Numbered from the stretch's first letter, positions 1 through 9,397 are shown. The stretch is 64,000 nucleotides of DNA from Polyangiaceae bacterium (GCA_029266615.1 JAQSWN010000051.1:1-64000); one strand, 5' to 3'. Notes: a model not told the origin generated them from the letters alone. Program-made: numbers and translations.

Positions 1-80
1 AGGCAGAGCTGAAGCCGCCCCGGCGCGAGAACGCGCACGGAAACGGCTGGCGTTTTCGTTGATGTTCGCGCCCTTTGCTT

Positions 81-124
81 TGGCGCTCCCGGCAAGAATC
101 GAACTTGCGACCTTGGCTTTAGGA
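81..124 (-). repeat. attachment repeat R1: tRNA-Arg 3'-half fragment
   Basis: On the minus strand this reads as the anticodon-loop 3' side, variable region, T-arm, acceptor 3' strand and CCA of tRNA-Arg(CCT). The 5' half is missing. The T stem (GCAAG/CTTGC) is perfectly paired but differs from the T stem of the intact tRNA at 44786-44862, while it is identical to R2 at 29704-29747. It is an attachment-site remnant, not a functional tRNA. Confidence 0.85.
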
Positions 125-193
125 AAGGGGAGAGGGCGCGGGGCGTGGTGATCCCGTACGACAGCAGAACCGGTTCGTTTTTCGAGCGGCTCG

Positions 194-1311
194 TTACTGC
201 TTCGCGACGTCGTCGCCGCGAGCCGTTACCACGCTATTGCCATGGATTCCCTCGATGGCGCTGCGCAGATCGTTCGCGTCGAGGTCGGCGTAGCGTTGCG
301 TGGTGGCGAGGTCGGCGTGGCCGGCCAGTTGCTGGATGGCGACGGCCGAAGCTCCGTTCCGGAAAAGCTCCGTCACGAAGAAGTGCCGCAGATCGTGAAA
401 CGACCAGCCGTCGAGCTTCGCGCGCTCCAGGGCGCGTCCGAAGGCTTGATTCAACCCGAACTCGCCCCAGGGCTTGCCGCGAGCCGTGATGGCCACCGAC
501 GCCCACGGGCTCGCTTTCTTGGGTGCCGCGGCCTCGAGCGTCGCTCGCAGCCTTGGCCCCATCGGGATGACACGCTGATGGTGTGACTTCGGCGTCACCT
601 CCACGCCCAACGTCAGACCGCGACGGACGGTGATGATGCCGACCTTCAGATCCACGTCGGACCAGCGCAGCCCACGAACTTCGCTTGTTCGGAGCCCGGC
701 GAGGGCGGCCACCTCGAAAGCCAGCCTGCCTTCGGCGTTGGACGCCTCCAGAATGGCCTCCAGGTCAGCGCGCCGCATCGGGCGCGGAACCTTTCGACCA
801 ACCTTCGGAAGCGCCGGCAAAGCCGGCATGACTTTAAGCATGCCAGCGCGAACAGACGCGCGAAGCACAGAACGGAGAACCGTCTGAATCTCGCCCGCGT
901 GGATGGAGCGGCGACCAGCTCAACGTCGAGCTTCGTGAATGCGTTGCCGTCAATCTCAATCAAGGGCGTGCTCCCGAAGCGCGGCACGAGCAGCACGTCG
1001 ATCCGATTCTCGTAGCCTGCTCGCGTTGATGGCTTCAGGCCGTTCTTTAGGTGAGTAGCGCGGAAGTGCCGAACGGCATCTTCAAACGTATACACCGCAG
1101 GCTCGTCGCTATCGATCGCGTCGTCGGTCCGTTTCAGTGTACCGCTCTGGGCAAGCTCCACGAGCAATCGCCGATGCTCGGCTTCGGCGCCGCCTTTGGT
1201 TTGCACCTGGGCGTCATGGCGGAAGCGCTCTCGCTTGCCACCTGCTGTCTTGTACGAGATGTCAATGACCCAGCGGGATTTGCCGTCCCGTTCTACTTTC
1301 CGAATGGTCAC
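194..1311 (-). pseudogene. Tyrosine integrase of element A, frameshifted
   Basis: This is a phage-type tyrosine recombinase split over two frames. The N-terminal part starts at a GTG at 1311 (VTIRKVERDG...) and holds the arm-binding and core-binding domains. The C-terminal part ends at 194 and carries the catalytic domain, with Arg in GLRTSEVRGLRW, the HDLRH box and the GHADLATTQRYAD box with the Tyr nucleophile. The two frames join cleanly near 895 if one base is restored, giving STRA-GEIQTVLRSVLRASV. The protein is very similar to the copy at 29816-30814 but keeps about 44 residues that copy has lost. One frameshift makes it probably inactive, unless the shift is a sequencing error. Confidence 0.85.
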
Positions 1312-1393
1312 AGCGGGGAAACTCCCCAACGGTGCCCATCGGCTGCTTGGCCCGCCGAGCGTATCACGGGGTTTCGGTCCGTCGCATTTCCGC

Positions 1394-1618
1394 CTACTCG
1401 GTCCAGGCCTGGCCGAGGGAAACTCGCCAACGATTCGCGAACTTGCGACCGCGCACGCCGTCGATGCTCGCTTCAACGGCTCCGTCGGCGACCCGTCGCG
1501 CCCGTCGCTCCAGCTGCTTGCGCAGCGCTGCGGGCGAGACGGCGAGAATTTGGGCGGCGTCGCGCAAGGCGTACCAACGCAGCCCCCCGGCGGTCTTTCG
1601 AACGCGTTCGTGCATCAT
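1394..1618 (-). CDS. Excisionase-like small HTH protein (element A)
   Basis: A 74-residue protein with a core like LRWYALRDAAQILAVSP followed by a basic segment, as in helix-turn-helix excisionase or recombination directionality proteins. The start at 1618 (ATGATG) is chosen because GAGGAAG lies just upstream. It lies immediately upstream of the integrase. Its paralogue at 30897-31109 holds the same position in element B and shares the IDGVRGRKFANRWRVS segment. That repeated int/xis pairing is the best evidence for a role in excision; no biochemical motif proves it. Confidence 0.65.
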   Translation of the reverse strand: MMHERVRKTAGGLRWYALRDAAQILAVSPAALRKQLERRARRVADGAVEASIDGVRGRKFANRWRVSLGQAWTE

Positions 1619-2212
1619 CACTTCCTCCGATTGCGTGCACAGCGGGCGCGAGCAGACACCGATCTGCTTTGGCCACATGGGCCACCTGGCAAGCGCCAGT
1701 GCTCACGCAGGGCGAGCCACTGGTACTACCCTAACGGAAGGAGCGCCCAAGCCCAACGAACGGCGCCGTATATTGTTAGTCGTACCCGGCGAGCAGCGAA
1801 AATTTGGCTGCGAAATTTTCGCAGCCCGAGACAATACTTTTCGGCTGGAAGTCGCGCGGTCGCACTTCCACGGAGCCGTCAGGCCCGTTCGAAGCGTGGG
1901 CGTCAAACCTGGCGCTCTTGACGCTGCGACAGACGCTCGCGCACGGATGTAGGCACGGCACGTACGAATCGCGGTGAGGTTGGAATGCTCGCCGGCTCTA
2001 CGGCGCAGGCGCGACGCGCAAGTCGGTGACCCACGCATGCCCGCGTACACCGTGCCGCCGCCCGCGACCTTCGTTCGGCGGCCGCCCACGATTTCCTTGC
2101 CGAACTCGACGCTACTCACCAACTGACTGCTGCCTCCCGTGCCTGCTAGGCTCTGGCGCATGTGCTCCATGCTCGTTCACGGCCGCGCGCTCGTCACGGG
2201 AACGATCGCGCG
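1619..2212. other. Intergenic region with nested hairpins
   Basis: About 590 bp without a convincing gene. A 155-codon minus ORF here has low-complexity, Arg-rich composition and no recognisable domain. The notable content is the pair of alternative hairpins at 1797-1825, listed separately. Confidence 0.4.
1797..1825. repeat. Two mutually exclusive perfect hairpins
   Basis: CGAAAATTT at 1797-1805 pairs perfectly with AAATTTTCG at 1813-1821 around a 7-nt loop. Alternatively GCTGCGAA at 1807-1814 pairs perfectly with TTCGCAGC at 1818-1825 around a 3-nt loop. The two stems share bases 1813-1814 and 1818-1821, so only one can form at a time. The site lies upstream of the excisionase-like gene. 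It could be regulatory or a recombination site; the role is unknown. Confidence 0.6.
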
Positions 2213-2785
2213 ATGAGCGCAGCCGTACTGTGGACGGCGGGCAAGGACAGCGCGCTCGCTTTGTATCGGGCGGCTCGGCTCGACGTGACCGAGCTCGTGA
2301 CTTTCGTGCCACCGAATGCCGATTTTCGTGCCCACAATCTGCGCTCGATGGCGGCGAAAGCACGCGCCGCCGGGCTGCCGCATCATCGGCACGTGGTCAT
2401 TGAGCCTCCGTTCGATGCCGGCTACGAGCGCGCCTTCCGCGAGCTCCGCGCATCGGGTATCAATCGCGTGGTCGGTGACATCGCCGCCATCGGCGGCCAG
2501 CCCAATTTCATCAACGCGCCTGCCAAGCGCGTCCACCGCCGCGCGCATCTCGAGCAGATCATTGCGTTGGGGTTCGACGTGCTGCTCACCTACGTGAATG
2601 AGCCGTGGCTCGGACCGGAGTGGGTCGGGCGGCACTTGGACGAGCAAGAATGGGGAATACCATTCGATGGTGCTCGCCGGACCCGGCTGGCAGCGCGGGC
2701 TCCGCGTCGAAGGCAGGACGGTCAGCGCTCCGCCTGCGCATCGCCTGGAAATAGCGAACATCGACGAGTCCGCGACGCGCATTGA
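2213..2785 (+). pseudogene. Diphthine-ammonia ligase-like ATP-PPase, decayed
   Basis: The start is the ATG at 2213 (MSAAVLWTAGKDSALALY), carrying the SGGKDS-type PP-loop of the ATP-pyrophosphatase superfamily. It continues with family-typical text up to LGPEWVGRHLDE. In this family that point should lead to a GENGEYHT-type motif; here KNGEYHSMVLAGPGW occurs in a different frame from about 2645. The reading frame is therefore broken and about 20 residues seem lost at the junction. The bacterial homologues are usually annotated as adenine nucleotide alpha hydrolase-like or diphthine-ammonia ligase. It is convergent with the HAD gene. Confidence 0.7.
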
Positions 2786-2876
2786 CGCTACGGGCTCCGA
2801 TGGCATACCACTGAGGCCGGCGGGCATTGCTATCCGCGCCCGACGACGCACCGGGACTCTGAGCGACCTCAGTACC

Positions 2877-3527
2877 TCAGTCAACGTCCACGATGCGCCA
2901 CCCTGCGCTCCGCGCGCGAGCCAACATACCCGGCGCGGCGTCGGACGGAATAGCTTGCGTGCCTAGGAGCTCCATGAACTCCAAATCGCTCGTGTCGTCG
3001 CCCAACCCAAGACAACGATCGAGCTGCAGGTTGTACTCCGCCGCGTACTTCCGCAAAGCTTTCGCTTTTCCATAACCGATGGTCGGCGCGTCCGAAAGCT
3101 TGCCCGTGTAAGTCCCGTTGCGGCACTCCAGCGGGGCACCGATCACGTGAAAGGGCCCCAGGTGGCGTTCGAGACCGGCGACCAGCTCTGCGAAAGAGCC
3201 GGTCAGCAGCACGAGCCGAGCTCCGCGTAGGGCCTGCTCACGTAGGAAGTCGACGACTCCTCGCTTCAGAAATCCTGGAGCTCGCGAAGCAGACTCGAAC
3301 CAGCCCGCGGACGCCGCGGTCACTTCCCGGACAGGGACTCCGGTCAAGACGCGCTCGTAATACGTAGCGTTGACGATCGAGCGAGGAATACCACGGCTGA
3401 GAAGCCCGAGTATCTCCTCGAGAACCCGTTCCCGTCCGGCGATGTGATCTAGGAAGCCGAACAGGCTCTTGCCGCGTATGATGGTATCATCGACGTCAGT
3501 GAACACGGTCTCGTAGTCGGGAGTCAT
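2877..3527 (-). CDS. HAD-superfamily phosphatase (SerB-like)
   Basis: A 216-residue haloacid dehalogenase family protein. The N-terminal FTDVDDTIIRG supplies the two catalytic Asp residues (DxDxT motif I), LVLLTGS is motif II, and GLGDDTSDLEFM is motif IV with the Mg-binding Asp pair. A helical cap lies between motifs I and II, as in phosphoserine-phosphatase-like members acting on small phosphorylated metabolites. The ATG at 3527 is chosen because motif I follows almost at once; a longer upstream reading would overlap the amidohydrolase. The substrate is unknown. Its 3' end abuts the decayed ligase. Confidence 0.8.
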   Translation of the reverse strand: MTPDYETVFTDVDDTIIRGKSLFGFLDHIAGRERVLEEILGLLSRGIPRSIVNATYYERVLTGVPVREVTAASAGWFESASRAPGFLKRGVVDFLREQALRGARLVLLTGSFAELVAGLERHLGPFHVIGAPLECRNGTYTGKLSDAPTIGYGKAKALRKYAAEYNLQLDRCLGLGDDTSDLEFMELLGTQAIPSDAAPGMLARARSAGWRIVDVD

Positions 3528-3633
3528 TAACACCTTGCGGATCGGAACGTCCGTCGCGACCGTGGTAAAAGGCGACCGTGTCGAGTGAGAGACTCTGCTC
3601 ACCACCATGCGCCACCATGGTGCCGAGTCAGCC

Positions 3634-5085
3634 TCAGAGCGGCTTGTAGTCGTGGGCCTTGAGGAAGCGCAAGAACTCCCGACGGTTCTGGGGTCCAACC
3701 TTACGAGATGCTTGCTTGCGTAGGTTTGCATCAGCCGCGATCGCGCCGCGCGCCTTCGCCACATCGTCGGCCTGGATCGCGCAGCGCCGCTCTTTCGGGT
3801 CAATACCGTAGACCGCGGCTGCGTTGAGCCCGAGGATTTTGGCTTTGACACGTTTCGTTAGTTTTGGGTATCCGTACGCCTCGCGCATGGCTTTGGGGAT
3901 CTCGAAGGCCCTGAAGGCATCGAGCTGATCTTGCGGGCTCCCGTACCAGATCGAGTCCGTTCCCCAGAGGATGTTGTCCTCACCGACGTGAAGCAGCAGT
4001 TTGCCCAAAACGTGGGCAGCTTCGGTGGGGCGAGTCATCAGGTAGCGCCAGGTACTGCCAAGTTCTGCGTACACGTTCTTCGCGGAATGAACGCAGGGGT
4101 TCTCGACGACAGCTTTGATCAGGGTATCCACACCCACTCTCGCGTGCGGATTGTAGGGCCCTTCCACGTTGTCGGCCTCGAACCCGGAATGGTACACGAG
4201 GAAGTTCGTGTCGGGGAATAGCGCGGCAGCGCCGCCGATGTCCGCTGGCGACGCGAACTCGCGGCCGAGGTCGAAGATCGGGAAGCCTTTGTGAGCACAA
4301 ATGATCTTGACCCCCAGCTCACGCGCTCGCTCGATGAACGGGATGCCGACACGCGGGTCATCCAAGCGCCAGCCAGCGCCGAATTGCGTATACACCTTCC
4401 ACGCCGCAACTCCGTAGTCCTCCTTGAGCCGCTGCATCCCATCGAGCTGCTCAGGCCCCATATCCGGCAGAACGATACCGTGAATGATGAGGCGCTGAGA
4501 GTGGGCCATGCGGTTAATCAGCTCTCGCGTCACCGCGGCTTCTTCGTTCTCGAGCGGCGAGTTGCCGGGAACCGCGGGCACTTGCGACAGAACGGCGATA
4601 TCCGTTTCGCTGTTGACGAACAATTCCTGAATGTAGTGTTCGGCATCGAAGCAATCAACGAAGTCCACTTCACCACATTGGCTATACGGAAAGCCGAGGA
4701 ACCCTGCATCGTAGTCCGGGTCGCGCCAGGCCCCCTCGGAGTTCACGTGGTGGGTCTGCACATCGAACACGAACTCGTTGCCCCGAAGTGGCTCGCAGGC
4801 GCAGAGATCCTCAGTCATTTCGTCGGTTACTGCGTACCCCGCGCCATCGCCGCAGCCATAAACCTGGTTGATCACCAACAGCGCGGCCGCGGTACCCATC
4901 TTACTCGCAACGAACTCGCGCCTGGGCATCCCCAGGCGCTTCGAGCGCTCCTGGGTGATGCGCGCGAACAGCTCTTCCGCCTGTCGATCCTTAGGCGTCG
5001 GGTCGGGAGGGGAGAACTCTCCGTTGCAACCCGTGCGAAATGGAATGGGCGACTCGACCGGAATCTCGGTAAGGCTCTTCTTCAT
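3634..5085 (-). CDS. Amidohydrolase-2 family protein with internal Tat-like segment
   Basis: A 483-residue protein of the metal-dependent amidohydrolase (TIM-barrel, PF04909-type) group. Visible features are the early metal-ligand region FDVQTHHVN, a later ICAHKGFP, the YHSGFEADN segment and the late LWGTDSIWYGSP with the catalytic Asp. Before the barrel, around residue 55, RREFVASKMGTAAALLVINQVYG looks like a twin-arginine motif plus hydrophobic stretch, placed unusually far from the start. The ATG at 5085 (MKKSLTEI) is chosen over an upstream extension with low-complexity sequence. Such proteins act as decarboxylases or hydrolases on aromatic acids; the substrate is not predictable. Confidence 0.75.
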   Translation of the reverse strand: MKKSLTEIPVESPIPFRTGCNGEFSPPDPTPKDRQAEELFARITQERSKRLGMPRREFVASKMGTAAALLVINQVYGCGDGAGYAVTDEMTEDLCACEPLRGNEFVFDVQTHHVNSEGAWRDPDYDAGFLGFPYSQCGEVDFVDCFDAEHYIQELFVNSETDIAVLSQVPAVPGNSPLENEEAAVTRELINRMAHSQRLIIHGIVLPDMGPEQLDGMQRLKEDYGVAAWKVYTQFGAGWRLDDPRVGIPFIERARELGVKIICAHKGFPIFDLGREFASPADIGGAAALFPDTNFLVYHSGFEADNVEGPYNPHARVGVDTLIKAVVENPCVHSAKNVYAELGSTWRYLMTRPTEAAHVLGKLLLHVGEDNILWGTDSIWYGSPQDQLDAFRAFEIPKAMREAYGYPKLTKRVKAKILGLNAAAVYGIDPKERRCAIQADDVAKARGAIAADANLRKQASRKVGPQNRREFLRFLKAHDYKPL

Positions 5086-5284
5086 GACTAGTACTTGGTG
5101 TTGGGGGGCTGCGTTCAGACAGGGGAGGTGTTTGCTAGCCCAACCCTGCCGGGGCCGTATCCTGGCGCCAATGGGGCGATATGTCCCCGATCGACGGCAC
5201 ACCGCGCGCCGCGGTCGCTGCTGTCGTCGAGCAATGCCGGGCGACGACGTGGATGCCGGCGGTGGCTACCTAGCGCCTGGACCA

Positions 5285-6676
5285 CTACTGTGGCGGAGCA
5301 TACTTGCTCAGCATTCTTCGGAGCGATCTCCGATCGAGCTCTAGGAGTTTGGCCGCCTCGGCGATGGATCCCGCATAATTAACGACGCGGTTGAGGTATT
5401 CCCAGACGGCACGTTCCAAACGGAGAGGGCGCTCCCGCTGAAACTCGGCGCTCTGCTTGGGGCTCGATCTATTCTGAAGTAGCCGCTCGCCCGAAACTCG
5501 TTCCGAGTGGTAGCCGTGCACGCCGAGGCGCATACAACGGACGGCGCTGGCGACCGAGCCGTGCTCGGTCACGACAACTACAAGCGTCTCCGGATAGGCA
5601 TTGCGAAGCCACTGGATGAAACCAAGCGTTGGCCCGTCATGGAGACGTAGATCGATAACAACTAGCTCGGGGCCGTCACGTTTGATGTAGTTTTTTAGTA
5701 ATTTCAAACGTTCGCACTGCTGGACGGCATAACCCTGGCTGGACAATTCGCGGGCCAGCTGCTGACGATAGCTCCCGGTGGGATGAGCCACTACAGCCAA
5801 GCGCTCGACCCTAATTTCTCTCTCTCCGATATTCCGAGGCGCTTCAGTCGTCACAACGTCATCTCCGAAAGGTGCGCGTCGACCACTTCGCCGTAGCACC
5901 GCACTCTCGGCAATCGTTTCCGCCGGAGCTGCGGCCCCGGAGGACGCGGTCGCGTTCGGCGACCAGCCTATGTCCTCGACGGGATCTCCGTCCGGAGAGT
6001 CCTCGTCCAGGCACGTCTCGTCCGGAGAGCCATTGTCCAGAAACTGCTGCTCGAAAGATTTCTTCTCCGAACGGAGCTGAGCGGGGGCTGTAAGCGTGTC
6101 AGACGAGACACTGAGCCTTTTCATCATTCTGCGCAGGGAGCGGCGCTCCACGCACAGGGCGCGAGCGGTGCTAGCCAATGAACCGCAGTGCGCGAACACC
6201 TCCTGGATGTACCGTTGGCGCATCATTTCGACGCTCACCCAGGTCGTTGGCTCCGCGCCGCGATCGGTCCGGCTACCGTTCTCGAGCGCGAACAGGACCT
6301 GCCGCGCATTGATGGGTTTGGTGAGGTAGTCGACGGCACCTCGCTCGAGAGCGGCCCGCGCCGACTCAATCGAGCCATACATCGTCACGACGATACATCT
6401 CGTTGCAGGGCTGGAACGCTCGATTTCGATCAGCAGGTTCAAGCCGGAGCTCAGGTCCCAGCCTAGCTCGATCAACGCGATGTCTGGCTGATGCTTTTCT
6501 GCGAGCGTCACTGCCTCGGCGAATGCCGTCGCGCGATGGACGCGGCAGCCCGCTTTTACCAGCTCGTCCGCAAGCGTTTCGCCGGACCGCGTCGGATCCG
6601 CTAGCAGGACTGTCCTCGAGATAGCCTGATGCTCGCAGGCGGCCGGCTCGGCGCACTGTGCCAACTGTTCTCCCAT
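5285..6676 (-). CDS. Tandem double RegA/ActR-like response regulator
   Basis: A 463-residue protein with the order REC1-HTH1-linker-REC2-HTH2. Each half resembles a complete RegA/PrrA/ActR regulator, and the C-terminus (DRRSLRRMLSKYAPPQ) matches the Fis-type HTH of that family. REC1 (about residues 22-130) has Glu70 where the phospho-acceptor Asp is expected (IALIELGWD) and keeps Lys120. REC2 (about 292-400) has Asp342 (VVIDLRLHDG) but lacks the acidic pocket (VVAHPT) and the conserved Lys (YHSER). The ATG at 6676 has GGGAAGG upstream. It probably binds DNA without normal phosphorylation control. It may regulate the neighbouring cluster; that is inference from position. Confidence 0.8.
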   Translation of the reverse strand: MGEQLAQCAEPAACEHQAISRTVLLADPTRSGETLADELVKAGCRVHRATAFAEAVTLAEKHQPDIALIELGWDLSSGLNLLIEIERSSPATRCIVVTMYGSIESARAALERGAVDYLTKPINARQVLFALENGSRTDRGAEPTTWVSVEMMRQRYIQEVFAHCGSLASTARALCVERRSLRRMMKRLSVSSDTLTAPAQLRSEKKSFEQQFLDNGSPDETCLDEDSPDGDPVEDIGWSPNATASSGAAAPAETIAESAVLRRSGRRAPFGDDVVTTEAPRNIGEREIRVERLAVVAHPTGSYRQQLARELSSQGYAVQQCERLKLLKNYIKRDGPELVVIDLRLHDGPTLGFIQWLRNAYPETLVVVVTEHGSVASAVRCMRLGVHGYHSERVSGERLLQNRSSPKQSAEFQRERPLRLERAVWEYLNRVVNYAGSIAEAAKLLELDRRSLRRMLSKYAPPQ

Positions 6677-7086
6677 GTCCCTGCCTTCCCGCCGCCAGTG
6701 CATTGACGCTCCACCTTAATACTAGGCAGAGCGGCTAGCAGGGCACGAATCGTTTCTGTGCTGCTCGCTCTCGACCGCACCTGCGCGCTCCGTGTACGAC
6801 GGCTTTGGCGGAGCAGACGCCCAATGGGGTGAGTTGCCACACCGTCAGCCGCATCGTCATTCGTTGCGTGAGCTCTCCGACGGTGACTGGCGATCTTCAC
6901 GCTATTAGCTCGCTGGGATCGATGCCGGTGACCAGGCAGCTGATCGGCACCGCTTCGGCCTCGACGCTTCCGACGTGATCGGGCGCTCGAGCTGGCATCG
7001 CTCGATGCCGTCCGAGTGGCATCTATCCCCGGCTGAGGTCAGAAGCGGGATTCGGTTCACGCTCCGGCCTGACGCCGCTAACGCCG
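6677..7086. other. Intergenic region upstream of double regulator
   Basis: About 410 bp between the start of the regulator and the end of the ABM gene. It presumably contains the regulator promoter. I see no coding sequence, RNA gene or clear repeat in it. Confidence 0.35.
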
Positions 7087-7377
7087 CTAGCCCTCCTGAG
7101 CTCGGTAGCGGCTAAAGGCGGAATCGTGGAGCGCGACCTCCGTGAGCAGCTTCTGAAAGCTCGCGAAGTGAGGGCTTTGGAGGTGCGCCGTCAGTGCGGT
7201 CTCCGACTGCCAAACCTCGAAGACCCAAAGCCTCAATCGGTTCTGTAGGTCCTGGGTCACGCGGTAGGCGATACAACCGGGTTCTTGCGCCGACTCGCGC
7301 ATCAAGTCTAGAGCGAGCGCGAGTAGGCGTTCGTAGTCGGCGGCATCGCCGGTGAGTTGTCCGGTTACTATGATCAT
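7087..7377 (-). CDS. Antibiotic biosynthesis monooxygenase (ABM) domain protein
   Basis: A 96-residue single-domain protein of the dimeric alpha/beta barrel ABM family (YgiN/ActVA-Orf6-like). MIIVTGQLTGDA begins the first strand, EPGCIAYRVTQD the second, and LRLWVFEVWQSETALTAHL with the following HF segment is characteristic. Cofactor-free members oxidise anthrone-type aromatics or quinols; others are detoxifying quinol monooxygenases. It is the last gene of the left arm of the cluster, which supports a tailoring role on a phenolic or quinone intermediate. Confidence 0.8.
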   Translation of the reverse strand: MIIVTGQLTGDAADYERLLALALDLMRESAQEPGCIAYRVTQDLQNRLRLWVFEVWQSETALTAHLQSPHFASFQKLLTEVALHDSAFSRYRAQEG

Positions 7378-7564
7378 GTTCTGGGCCTCGTGCGAAGCCT
7401 ATGCTCGCCCGCCGTGCGTGACGCAAAGGCCGATGCACGACGTGAGTCGAGGGTGCTATGCAGAACATAGTCGGCACAGGGGGCAGATCGTCCTCTCTGC
7501 GAAAGCTGGCGAGCGCGCGACTCGCCTCGCCTCTGCGCTCCAGGTCATTCGTTTGCCGAGTCCG

Positions 7565-8383
7565 CTAGACGCTGGCTATGAAATGGGCGAAAAGCTCATT
7601 GAACTCGCTGGGCACCTCGAGGTGCGGGGAATGCCCTGCGGCATTGAGGACGAACGGGGTGTCGCGCCAAAGCTGCCCCGCGCGCACCGCAAGGTAGGCA
7701 CCGCTCTGGATGAACGGGTCTTTCGTGCCGCCTACTACCGCGATGGGGATGGCCGCCTCACGCAAGACTCGAACCTCATCCCCGAACTCGCCGTCTGCCA
7801 CGCTGCGGCCGAGAGCGGGGCGAAACTGCAAGTCGGTAGCCTTGATTGACGAGACGACGCTAGCGAATTGGTCGGAATCAACGAGCTCAGGTCGTAGGAT
7901 GCTCGTGGCGAAGGCGGACACCTGCTCTTGGCTCAGCCGCGGCGCGAACAAGCTGCCGAGGGTAGGGTCAGGCCTGAACGTCAGCGGCAGCGTCGCTTGT
8001 GACAATGGTGGCGCCGAGATGAGCATGAGCGCTCGTGCGTTGGGTAGGAGCGGCAGCGCCTCGGTCATCACGTGGCCACCGAGACTGTGACCACAGAGTA
8101 TGAGGCGGTCTGCATCCAGACTGAGCGCGACGTCCGCCACCAGGCGCGCTAACCTGGGCAATGAATAGCCGTCCGGGGTAGGACAACGGTCGGAGCCACC
8201 ATGCCCGGGAAGCGAAATCGCGACGAGCCGAACAACACCTGCGAGCGCCTGTTGGAACAGCGGCAGGAACATGGCCGCTGACGTCGAGTTGCTGTGGCAG
8301 AGCAAGACCACGGACCTTGATCGCGCATCCGATTGGAGCGCCTCCAAGTGAAGTGAGCCGCTGCGAATGAATCCGTTCAGCAT
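7565..8383 (-). CDS. Alpha/beta hydrolase
   Basis: A 272-residue alpha/beta hydrolase fold protein. The nucleophile elbow is GHSLGGH, the acid is in VVGGTKDPFIQ and the catalytic His in NAAGHSPH. HSNSTSAAMF near the N-terminus occupies the oxyanion-hole position. It could be an esterase, a thioesterase releasing an ACP-bound product, or a C-C hydrolase. It lies 24 bp downstream of the aldo/keto reductase in the left arm. No dedicated thioesterase is seen elsewhere in the cluster, so a release function is plausible but unproven. Confidence 0.8.
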   Translation of the reverse strand: MLNGFIRSGSLHLEALQSDARSRSVVLLCHSNSTSAAMFLPLFQQALAGVVRLVAISLPGHGGSDRCPTPDGYSLPRLARLVADVALSLDADRLILCGHSLGGHVMTEALPLLPNARALMLISAPPLSQATLPLTFRPDPTLGSLFAPRLSQEQVSAFATSILRPELVDSDQFASVVSSIKATDLQFRPALGRSVADGEFGDEVRVLREAAIPIAVVGGTKDPFIQSGAYLAVRAGQLWRDTPFVLNAAGHSPHLEVPSEFNELFAHFIASV

Positions 8384-8407
8384 ATCGTGCCGGTGGAGCC
8401 CAACTCC

Positions 8408-9397
8408 CTAGACATTGACGGTACCGAGCAAGTGCTCGGGATAGCGTTCTCCGCTGACGGCTTCCGGCCGAAAGAGATGACGCAGCCGCTCCACGACGGT
8501 CTCATCGAGCCGGAGCCTGGCAGCACCGAAGTTGGACGCGACGTGCTTGACGTTCTGGCTGCCCGGGATGACCTGGATGAAATCTCGCTGGTGCAACACC
8601 CAGCTGAGCGCCAGATCTGCCACGTGGAGCCCCAGTGATGCGCTGAGCTGCGCCATCTCCGCGACGAGTCGCTGGTTGCCTTCCACGTTCTCCTTCCGGA
8701 ACCTGGGCAGGTGCTGCCGCAGGTCTTGCTCACCGGACCAGGTCTGTTCCGGCTTTTGAGCGAGAAAACCCCGGCCGAGTGGTGAATAGGCAACGAACCT
8801 GATGCCCAGCTCTGCGCAGGTCGGCAGGATCTCGGGTTCCGGGTCGCGTGTCCAGAGCGAATACTCGCTCTGAACGGCTGATACGGGGTGAACGCCGTGC
8901 GCATGCCGTAGGGTTGTCGCCGACACCTCCGATAGCCCGTAAGCACGGATTTTACCCTGTTTGATCAGGTCGAGCAGCGCGCCCACCGTATCCTCGATCG
9001 GCACCTCCGGCGTCCGGCGATGCACGTAGAGGAGATCGATCCTCTCGACGCCGAGGCGCTGCAGGCTGGCATCGCAGGCGGCACGTAAATAGGCCGGGCT
9101 CGAGTCGATCTGCAGCTGACGTGGCGCGTCCGGATCCCGCCGAATCCCGACCTTCGTGGCGAGTAGGAGCTCGTCGCGGCGCCCGCCGAGCTCCTGGACG
9201 AAACGTCCGAGCAAACGCTCGTTAGCGCCTCGGCCGTACATGTCGGCCGTGTCGAAATGTCGATAGCCGATTTCATACGCAGCCCGAAGAGCCCGGAGCG
9301 ACTCTTGGTCGTCGACGGGGCCGTAGAATTCGCTCATGCCCATGCATCCCAACCCAACTCGCGGAATGGATGCGGTCCAGATAGCCTGATCTAGCAT
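8408..9397 (-). CDS. Aldo/keto reductase
   Basis: A 329-residue NADPH-dependent aldo/keto reductase. The catalytic tetrad is visible: Asp and Tyr in FDTADMYG, Lys in LLATKVG and His in LLYVHRRTP. The C-terminal VIPGSQNVKHVASNF segment is a typical phosphate-binding region. The ATG at 9397 is chosen because upstream in-frame sequence overlaps the flavin monooxygenase and is not family-like. It lies between the monooxygenase and the hydrolase in the left arm, so it probably reduces a ketone or aldehyde of the cluster product. Confidence 0.85.
   Translation of the reverse strand: MLDQAIWTASIPRVGLGCMGMSEFYGPVDDQESLRALRAAYEIGYRHFDTADMYGRGANERLLGRFVQELGGRRDELLLATKVGIRRDPDAPRQLQIDSSPAYLRAACDASLQRLGVERIDLLYVHRRTPEVPIEDTVGALLDLIKQGKIRAYGLSEVSATTLRHAHGVHPVSAVQSEYSLWTRDPEPEILPTCAELGIRFVAYSPLGRGFLAQKPEQTWSGEQDLRQHLPRFRKENVEGNQRLVAEMAQLSASLGLHVADLALSWVLHQRDFIQVIPGSQNVKHVASNFGAARLRLDETVVERLRHLFRPEAVSGERYPEHLLGTVNV

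Noticed and set aside
81-124. Second and third tRNA genes at R1 and R2
   Set aside because: Only the 3' half is present in each; no D arm, anticodon 5' stem or acceptor 5' strand precedes it.
1703-2170. 155-codon minus ORF
   Set aside because: Arg/Ser-rich with no domain and no ribosome-binding site; it spans the nested hairpins.
4291-5091. 266-codon plus ORF opposite the amidohydrolase
   Set aside because: No domain, and the opposite strand holds a full amidohydrolase.
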